Source: Liolophura sinensis
Lineage: Eukaryota > Mollusca > Polyplacophora > Chitonida > Chitonidae
Length of the DNA: 64,000 nucleotides
Assembly (NCBI RefSeq): GCF_032854445.1
Contig: NC_088300.1
Span: forward strand, 23,851,608-23,915,607
Reading direction: 5' to 3'
Position 1 is the first letter of the stretch. Every line of letters starts with the position of its first letter. Below, one piece after another: positions 56,535 through 64,000 of this stretch. Under the pieces are notes generated by a model. It had not been told where the DNA came from. It was given only the letters and a program-made list of their open reading frames with translations, and ran no database searches. Position numbers and translations under genes: made by a program.

Positions 56535-59500
56535 CTGCAAAACAGAATAAAAATTGCAAACTGAAATTCCAATGCATTTCAAAACAAATGTAATAAAACT
56601 AATGCGATTAAATTCATCACAGTACATCACAAAGCTGACAATTTCAAGAAAACAAAACTCATATACAGTATAACTGAATCTACCAGAATTAATCCAGCAA
56701 TAAAATGGATTTAAAATATACAGGAGTCAAGTTACCTTGTTATATTACCTCAAGTACAAAATAAAAATTTTTGGGCATTAAAATGATTTAATGCTGTAGT
56801 AATAAAACAGGAATAAAGTTAAACTTAAATTATTAATCTAAACTTCCCAAGCATTTACTCTAATTGGCTGTAGAATTAAGTACATACGGAAAACTCAATC
56901 TGTCACCCACCAATCAGAATCATTGGTCTATTCTTCATCTGAGATATGTTGAACATTCCTGTTAAGTAGACAAAACCACCTAAGTAAAAGATGAACTAGA
57001 GATGATTCAATCATAGTGGGAGATTCAATCACAGTGTAAGATAATCATTTATGCTTCAATAAAGCTGAAGGGGTTAGCACGCAGGCAAGGGGCAATGACC
57101 CAGGAGCCTGCCACCAATGCGTCTGCTGTGAGTTTAAGTCCATCTCATGCTGGCTTCCTCTCCTGCCATGCATGGAAAGGTCTGTCAGCAACCTGCGGAT
57201 GGTTGTGGTTTTCCCTTGAGCACTGCCATGTTTCCTTGCCAACGTATAAGTGAAATATTCTTAAGTACTGTGTGAAACACCAATCAAATAAATAAATAGA
57301 TCTTTAATAAATATTTGTAACTCTCTCTTAAATGTTGCTCTCAGTTTGCCGGTTTTGCGATCTACATCAACATGGCGTATTTATATTACCTGATATTATA
57401 CAGTGATATATTATTGCCATCAACATAAAAAAAGCAACATGTGCATTGTTCAAACCAAATAGGGGATGGAAATGGGGCCATCTCCCACTCACTTGGTTTG
57501 TTTCTCTGTACATGTGTGTAGTGTGTTCCAGCCAGCAGGGAGGTAGGAAGGGGTCGGTAATGGGCCGTCTCCCACTACCTTACTTCTCCTGCTGGTTAGG
57601 ACAGTTGCAGGGTTTTGTTTTTGTTTTTTGTATGTATGAATGTATATAGCTTCTCTTTTCAAACTACATGGTGCTTTATCTTGTACTGATGTAATTTATG
57701 ACTGGACTCTGAAGTATGTGTCCTCTATATTTGTTTTCTCTGTGAAGGCCTTGGGAAAGAACAGTTTCATTGTAAACTGTCTGAGCTACCTTCAATAGAT
57801 ATTAGTATTATTATTATTACATACCAATTACACCATCCTTTCAAATCCTGTTAGTCTATAATTTTGTTTTCACTTATGACTATCATTACAAATTCCCTCT
57901 TTCTGAACTTTTAAAGAGTTTCTTACTATAAACATAGGAATGGCTAGTCAATGCAAAAATAGTTTACAATTAGTATTTATGCGTTCCTTCTAATAATACT
58001 CATTTAGGAAACCATTTTTTCATTATTTTGCGCTGAATCACATTGTGACAGACTCAAAGTGCCAGCACATTAAATTTATGTATTTATTTATTTATTTGAT
58101 TGGTGTTTTACACCGTACTCAAGAATATTTCACTTATACGACAACAGCTATCATTATGGTGACAGGAAAGCAGATTAATAAATAAAAGCGAAATAAAGAT
58201 GGTTTCTGCAGGTACAAGTACACACAAATATTCCACACACCGTCACTCATTACCATCATGCTAGCTTACCGGCATGTTGTTTTTTCTTTCTCTTCACAGC
58301 ACAACCTATAACCTCAGTAATTTCTTCTTCAGACACCCCTGAACGAAGAGCATCCCTCAATGAAACCTCAGAGTTTCCAAACAGACAAACCTGTAGAGAA
58401 GTGATGCAGAATATTAAACTTTAGTTCGCACACGTTATCGATGGTTCTTTTTTATGTGATGCTCTAGAACATTTCACTTTACATGCCATCATGATGAGCT
58501 TTCCAGGTGGCAGTGATGGGATATAGCCCTAGGAAATCCACCATATCTCCACATATACCTGACAAACATCCAGACCAAAGCTACATCCAATAATAATACT
58601 TGGATTTGAACATAAAACTATCAGTTCTACAGCTGAACACCACTCAATCATTCAATCACTGAGACACATGTAATACACTGTAACATTATGACAAATTGTG
58701 CATTTTTTTTCTTGCACAAAATAATTTACCTTAAAACCATAAGACTGAATATCCCACAAAAGTTTAGCGAGATCAAACATTTCCGTCATACACTATCTTT
58801 AGTCCACACAAAACAAGTTTTGCTGGTTCTAGGAAAAATGGTTCTGGTTCTAAGAATTCTCTCATTTAGTATATTTTTTAAATATTTTCTGTATGTCTAA
58901 TATGATTGTCAGAAGTACCTTGAGGTTTCCATCAGCTGTAAGTCTTATACGATTACATCCGCCACAGAAGTTCTCACTCATGGAGGTAATAAAGCCTACT
59001 TGACCTTTGAACCCTGGTACTTTATATGCCTGCAAAACAGTTATTTATTGATTTATTCATTTTGTTTTATGCCATACTCAAGAGTTATTCACTTCATACA
59101 ATGATAATTATGTTCGACCAGAGGAGAAAACTTTAGTGCCCAGAGTACACCAACCCTCTTTACTAGGCACCCTACCGATTTATTTATAGACTCATGATTT
59201 AAAGCAACATTGACATGGCTTTATTAGAACATGCACAGTCTATGGGCAAGGGATGATTGGATGCAAAATATAAAGGAATAAAAAAATCAGACAGAATATC
59301 ATGAAGGTGATGTTTTATGTAGTGAGTAAATGTGAATTTAAAGTAAGAGACTGAAGCCAATATAGAATGGAAGAATACATTATATTTCGGACCTAATACC
59401 ACATGGCAAAACATAGGCTGTTCATGCTGATGTCCCAAATGAGTAAATGTAAAAACCAGTCCTACTCCATCATATTCTCAGCAATGTCATATCACTGTCG

Positions 59501-62500
59501 ATGTCTGAAGGCAATGAGTCAAACGTTATCAATTTTTTATCCACACAAAGTGGAACAACAACAAACAAAAAAAAAAAGCAAAGGGGAGGGGGTGGGGGGG
59601 CGCAAGAGCCATTTTGTATTATACAGTTTCCCCCCTACTCACTTTTGATGTGTCATTAGGTAAATCTGGCAGTCGAGAAAACTGGGGCCAGCGGGCTGTG
59701 ATAGTATCTAACATCTCCTGGTATGCCACCATTTTCTTAAAGTTCCACTTGTTACCATCAAAAGGCATGTACTCAATAAACCTAATATCCACGTTCTGAA
59801 AACACAGAAAATATGGCATATGTTGAAGAAGATTCCAGACAGATTCCAATCTACATGTAAATGCTTTTGCTCTGAATACATATTTCTAGGCTTACAAGCT
59901 TATACCTATGTTGAACTTCAATCTACACGCTGATATTTATTATAGTTTTGTTTACTGATTGTTCACTATACTCCAGAATTCTTTATTTATACAAAGATGA
60001 GTAATGTTATGGGTGGAGAGAACCAGAGGGCCAGGGGTAAATCATCCGCCTTTCTAGTTACAGATGAAATGTCTCATGAGTGATAAAGGTGAGTCATGTT
60101 ATGGGTGGAGAGAACCAGAGGGCCAGGGGTAAATCATCCGCCTTTCTAGTTACAGATGAAATGTCTCATGAGTGACAAAGATGAGTCATGTTATGGGTGG
60201 AGAGAACCAGAGTGCCAGAGGTAAATCATCCGCCTTTCTAGTTACAGGTGAAATGTCTCATGAGTGACAAAGATGAGTCATGTTATGGGTGGAGAGAACC
60301 ACAGTGCCAGAGGTAAATCATCCGCCTTTCTAGTTACAGGTGAAATGTCTCATGAGTGACAAAGATGAGTCATGTTATGGGTGGAGAGAACTGGAGTGCC
60401 AGGGGTAAATCATCCACCTTTCTAGTTACAGATGAAATGTCTCATGAGTGATAAAGGTGAGTCATGTTATGGGTGGAGAAAACCGGAGTGCCAGGGGTAA
60501 ATCATCCACCTTTCTAGTTACAGATGAAATGTCTCATGAGTGATAAAGGTGAGTCATGTTATGGGTGGAGAGAACCAGAGTGCCAGGGGTAAATCATCCA
60601 GCTTTCTAGTACAGACGAAATGTCTCATGAGTGACAAAGGCAAGTCGTGTTATGGGTGGAGAGAACTGGAGTGCCAGGGGTAAATCATCCACCTTTCTAG
60701 TTACAGGTGTAATGTCTTATGAGTGTTGTATAGCTACATATATGCACACCATATAGGTGAAAGTGGTCTACAACAAGTGTTAAAGTGTGAGAAACACTCC
60801 CACCAACACTGAGAATAAGGAATTACTAGTTAATCACTACATTCCCAATTCAACATGTTCAACGCCATACACTACAATTTTGGTTGGGTTTATGGCAAGA
60901 AACCTTGCAAACATGCAGGGGCACTCAAAATCTGTCATAAATTTATTTGAAATGAAACTGTTTATTTGAAACTGTACAATGCACAGCTGAGGGTAGCAAC
61001 ACAGTTTCATAAATAGACACTGACAAAATACATATATCAGAACAGTATATTACAAATATGTATTTAATGTGCTGGAACATACAAACCTTCTTCTCTGTAA
61101 ATGCTACAAAATCACAAATTTCTTCTTCATTTGTTCCTCTCATGACAACACAGTTTACCTTGAAAGAGAACAAATTTTACATTTCTTACAGAAACACACC
61201 TAACCAAACAACAACTAACTAGCTTTGGTAGATGTAACAACATATATTTAAAAACATTTCCCATGATTAGATTGGACAATGTATATTATTTATTTTTTGA
61301 AGGAAATATCAATTACACTATAATACATGTATTCACCATTAAATTTAAGATTTACGTATTTATTAGGCTGGTGTTTTGTGCCACCATCAAGGATGTTTCA
61401 CTTATATTATGCACTGGGCGGGGCTCAAAGGAAAACCATGACCATCCGCAAGTTGCCTTACCTTCCCATGTATGAATGGAGAGGAAGCCAGGAAGAGTTA
61501 AACTTTAACTCACAACAACTAAAGCTGAGATAAACTTCAGGGTCATTGTGCTGTGCTAGCTTACTAATCACTATGCCATAGAGGACCCCCACAAAATTAA
61601 GGCTTCAGTATTAGAGCAATAAGTCAATGTGTTCAGCCTAAACATTTTCTTCGCTGATATAAATGTGCAGTGTTTCTATACTGACAAGTTAATTACTTTG
61701 ATTGGGGCTCAGCACCATATTCACGAATTTCAATTAGATGATCGTTGTCCAGTTTATGGGTTGAGTATAACACAAGCTCCTTTTTCCAGGTTCCTGTCAA
61801 AACGTCAGACCCAAAGCCACACCAAACCAGTGGGAGTATAACCTCATTTGTTCCAGTTATCAGCTGTTCACTTGTAGTTAATAACAAGAGCCAACAAGGG
61901 TGATTAAATTGTTTTGGATTAACCAGACTGGAAAATATATTTGAAATTAGAACATACAGCTAAATTTCATTACCTTGACTGGATCGTAACCTAACTGTAA
62001 GGCCACATCAATGCCCTCTATGACCTTCTGCCAGCCTTTCCGGCGAGTTATGAACTCAAACTTGGCTGGAATCAGCGTGTCCAGACTGATGTTCAGCTGA
62101 TCTAAACCAGCTTCCTTGAGAACAGGTAACTTTCGGGCGAGTGTTACGCCATTGGTTGTCATGGCAATACTCTTTAGCCCTTCTGACTTCAGTTTGCTCA
62201 GTTCACCTAAGAATGGAGAAACATGTAATTTTTTTTTAAATTCTACCCCTCAATGCTCATTTTGACATTCTTTTAATTGGAAACCGTATTTGTCCAACTT
62301 TATTTTCTTGTTTGTCAGCTTACTGTTTGACCTTTTCAAATCAATTTTATGACTGTTTCACAACAGTGTCTCCTTCAAGCAGGTTGGTGTCAGCTTTATC
62401 ATACTTGTTGTGCTGCTTCACCAAGAAAACTATGCTGAAGACACCAAACATGCACTCCATTCCTCCCTCACCCAGTAAGAATATACTGACACCATGCCAA

Positions 62501-64000
62501 CCAGTACTTTGCCTACATCTTATAAAACATCAAAGCAAAAGTACACAGACTGTCCATATATCCTACAAACTCATAATTTCAAGTGGTAGTAGGTCACCAG
62601 ACTACATAGCATGGCACTTCTACTCAGGCATCATCTCTCACCTATAAGTGCTGGCAAGTCCGCTCGTACTAAGGGCTCACCACCAGTTAATCGTATTTTG
62701 GTCACACCTTCCTTAACAAAGAGTTTAGATAAAGTGATGATTTCTGAAGTGCTAAGCAACCGCTGTTTGGGAGTAAGATCCACCCCTTCCTCTGGCATAC
62801 AGTACTGACCTGAAGAAGCAAGACAATCATCAATATTATAAAGCTCTGACAGGAGAAATGATACTGTAATACAATGAACATATATTCTAATATATGTCCA
62901 CAGAAGAAGGCCACGGAGGCCTCTTACTGTGACCAAATATAAATGATTCAGTTTTCACGTCCCTAACACCCAAATCCGAATAATAGAAACCCTCAGAATA
63001 GTATTAGCTCAATGTCATATCCACATAGTACAGACGGAACACCCAGTCATATTACATTTAAAACTGCCTGACCGTGATGTCCACATACTAGAGAGGGAAC
63101 ACCCAGTCATATTACATTTAAACCTGCCTGACTGTGATGTCCACATACTAGAGAGGGAAAACCCAGTCATATTACATTTAAACCTGCCTGACTGTGATGT
63201 CCACATACTAGAGAGGGAACACCCAGTCATATTACCTTTAAAACCAACTGATAATCATGTCTACATATTAGAGGGATGCACCCAGTCATATTATCGCTAA
63301 GACTAACTGACTGTCACTTGGAACACCCAGTCATAATACATTTAAAACCAACTGACTGTCACATTCATGTAACATCGTGGGAATACCCAGTCATATTACC
63401 CCTCAAACGAACTACATTCACTACAAGCCAACTGGAAATGACCAGTCATGAAACAAGCAATGATATAAATGTGACACCATTCAGCTTGAACTCCTACAGA
63501 ACACAGCTGGAATGAATACTGAATAATTTTTCAGACATATGATGATGTGGAGTCATTAGGTGTGTGTATATATACTGTGTCGTCTTGTGGCTGGGCGATG
63601 TCCATGCCACCAAAGTGCTGCCACCACTGAAATATCATGCCTAAGACACCAGACAAGACACCCCACCTAGTCACATTATATTGGCACCGGGCCAACCACT
63701 CCTGTTTCCTTGTTCTATCCTCTCAGTGCTGAGCACCATGCGAGACAGCAACAAGTACCATTTTTGAAATCTTTGGTATGACCTGACCTGGGTTTGATCC
63801 TAGGTCTCCTGATTTCAAGGTGGATGCTCTGACCATTAGGCAACCGAAACGGTCAACACAGCTGAAAATACCCAGCTGTACTACATTTGGAGTAATACAA
63901 CATATCCCTGTAACATATGCGTATATCAGGTGGTATATAGTCATATCACCTGATCTTAAGACAACTTACATCTTAAATTACACCTTTCTGTTAACGATAT
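55750..64000 (-). CDS. MOCS1: MOCS1, molybdenum cofactor biosynthesis protein 1 (5' end off window)
   Basis: MOCS1 makes cyclic pyranopterin monophosphate from GTP, the first step of molybdenum cofactor synthesis, in mitochondria. MOCS1A is a radical-SAM enzyme (MoaA) and MOCS1B is MoaC. Exons, 5' to 3': 63970-64000 (partial), 62642-62809, 61974-62206, 61087-61158, 59643-59795, 58919-59029, 58270-58390, an alternative exon at 56903-56958, and 55750-56534. The SAM-cluster motif CNLRCQYC is split by the first visible intron inside its second Cys codon. Other landmarks are [39 protein letters not shown] and [13 protein letters not shown]. The second cluster motif [19 protein letters not shown] has CX2CX13C spacing. 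All phases join. N-terminal exons and the mitochondrial targeting region lie beyond 64000. Confidence 0.95.
56903..56958 (-). CDS. MOCS1: MOCS1 alternative exon ending in Gly-Gly (MOCS1A terminus)
   Basis: After the acceptor CTTAACAG (phase 1) it reads [18 protein letters not shown] then TGA (56903-56905). This is the conserved MOCS1A/MoaA C-terminus, whose double glycine is needed for catalysis. Including it gives MOCS1A followed by a separate MoaC frame; skipping it gives the in-frame fusion. A possible donor (CC|GTATGT, after 56888) lies 15 bp past the stop, which would make the long mRNA bicistronic as in mammals. It was found by eye; the phase, motif and stop all agree. Confidence 0.88.
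57055..57296 (+). mobile_element. SINE family A, near full-length copy
   Basis: Head AAGCTGAAGGGGTTAGCACG, GCAATGACCCAGGAGCCTGC, B-box region GTGAGTTTAAGTCCATCTCA, body GTCTGTCAGCAACCTGCGGA and tail AATCAAATAAATAAAT. It lies in MOCS1, antisense, upstream of the Gly-Gly exon. Confidence 0.85.
58077..58185 (-). mobile_element. SINE family A, 3' fragment
   Basis: TATTTATTTATTTATTTGAT, TGGTGTTTTACACCGTACTC, AAGAATATTTCACTTATACG, then a short body on the + strand. It ends about 85 bp from a MOCS1 exon boundary. Confidence 0.8.
59040..59160 (-). mobile_element. Possible SINE family A fragment
   Basis: TTATTTATTGATTTATTCAT, TTTATGCCATACTCAAGAGT, TATTCACTTCATACAATGAT resemble the family A tail region. 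Diverged, next to a MOCS1 acceptor. Confidence 0.5.
59945..60715. repeat. 92-bp minisatellite grown from a SINE fragment
   Basis: About eight copies of GATGAGTCATGTTATGGGTG, GAGAGAACCAGAGTGCCAGG, GGTAAATCATCCGCCTTTCT, AGTTACAGATGAAATGTCTC, ATGAGTGACAAA. The 'gagtcatg' start at 60091 and 60183 confirms the 92-bp period. The stretch just left (59945-60000) is the SINE family A tail region, and the first half of each unit aligns with the SINE segment that follows it (ATTATGGTGGGAGGAAACCG, CCCAGGGGAAACCCATGACC). It lies in a MOCS1 intron. Confidence 0.85.
61350..61585 (-). mobile_element. SINE family A copy
   Basis: ACGTATTTATTAGGCTGGTG, GATGTTTCACTTATATTATG, AAACCATGACCATCCGCAAG, AACTCACAACAACTAAAGCT on the + strand. 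It lies in MOCS1, in the gene's own direction. Confidence 0.7.
62360..62520 (-). mobile_element. SINE family B fragment
   Basis: GTGCTGCTTCACCAAGAAAA, GAAGACACCAAACATGCACT, CACCCAGTAAGAATATACTG, CACCATGCCAACCAGT match the middle of family B. Both ends are missing. Confidence 0.55.
63010..63450. repeat. 60-bp array related to the 50-54 kb array
   Basis: Four good and several decayed copies of CCACATACTAGAGAGGGAAC, ACCCAGTCATATTACATTTA, AACCTGCCTGACTGTGATGT. The order matches the 61-bp half of the 104-bp unit (GGTGGAACATCCAACCACAT, TACAATTATACGACC). It lies in the MOCS1 intron that splits the CNLRC motif. Confidence 0.85.
63507..63850 (-). mobile_element. SINE family B (tRNA-derived), near full-length
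   Basis: ATATACTGTGTCGTCTTGTG, CTAAGACACCAGACAAGACA, CCCCACCTAGTCACATTATA, TTCCTTGTTCTATCCTCTCA, TGACCTGACCTGGGTTTGAT. On the - strand the right end gives a tRNA-like head: A box TGCCTAATGGTCAGAGCATC and B box GGATCAAACCC about 35 bases on. This is the clearest copy for defining the family. Confidence 0.85.

Noticed and set aside
60000-60715. CRISPR-like direct repeats with spacers
   Set aside because: The units are contiguous 92-bp tandem copies without unique spacers, in a eukaryotic intron.

Overview
This is a nuclear genomic window from an animal. The genes are split by many small GT-AG introns, the DNA is AT-rich, and tRNA-derived SINEs and minisatellites are abundant. The commonest SINE (tail AATAAATAAA, body motif AGTGAAATATTCTTGAGTAC) looks like elements I associate with molluscs and other lophotrochozoans. 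A bivalve or gastropod is my best guess, but no gene here proves it.

Four conserved host genes can be read. (1) The last coding exon of an arginase gene lies on the + strand at 1101-1276. (2) NUP133, the nuclear pore Y-complex scaffold protein, lies on the - strand from 42111 to 10411. I could place 34 coding exons whose splice phases all join; they sum to about 1150 codons, close to the vertebrate length. (3) ZNRD2 (SSSCA1), a small zinc-ribbon protein, lies on the + strand at 44369-45821, head-to-head with NUP133. (4) MOCS1, molybdenum cofactor biosynthesis protein 1, lies on the - strand from the right edge to 55750. It has radical-SAM MoaA exons, an alternative exon ending in the Gly-Gly tail of MOCS1A, and a final exon carrying the MoaC (MOCS1B) domain.

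Mobile and repeated DNA fills the rest. An apparently intact piggyBac transposon (16336-18666, 621-residue transposase, TTAA duplications and terminal inverted repeats) sits in NUP133 intron 28. About 19 copies or fragments of one tRNA-derived SINE family and four of a second are scattered through introns and intergenic DNA. A large tandem array (about 50.2-53.9 kb) has a 104-bp unit flanked by degenerate copies of a shorter monomer. A related 60-bp array lies in a MOCS1 intron at 63.0-63.5 kb.

The most unusual signal is in NUP133. At least two intronic minisatellites are tandem copies of the adjoining exon end together with its splice donor: 17 copies of 56 bp next to exon 21, and about 45 copies of 19 bp next to exon 7. 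A third, degenerate case lies next to exon 20. The intron therefore carries rows of decoy 5' splice sites. Two further oddities are frame breaks in otherwise well-conserved coding exons, one in NUP133 exon 18 and one in the last exon of ZNRD2. Each could be an assembly error, an allele or real biology.
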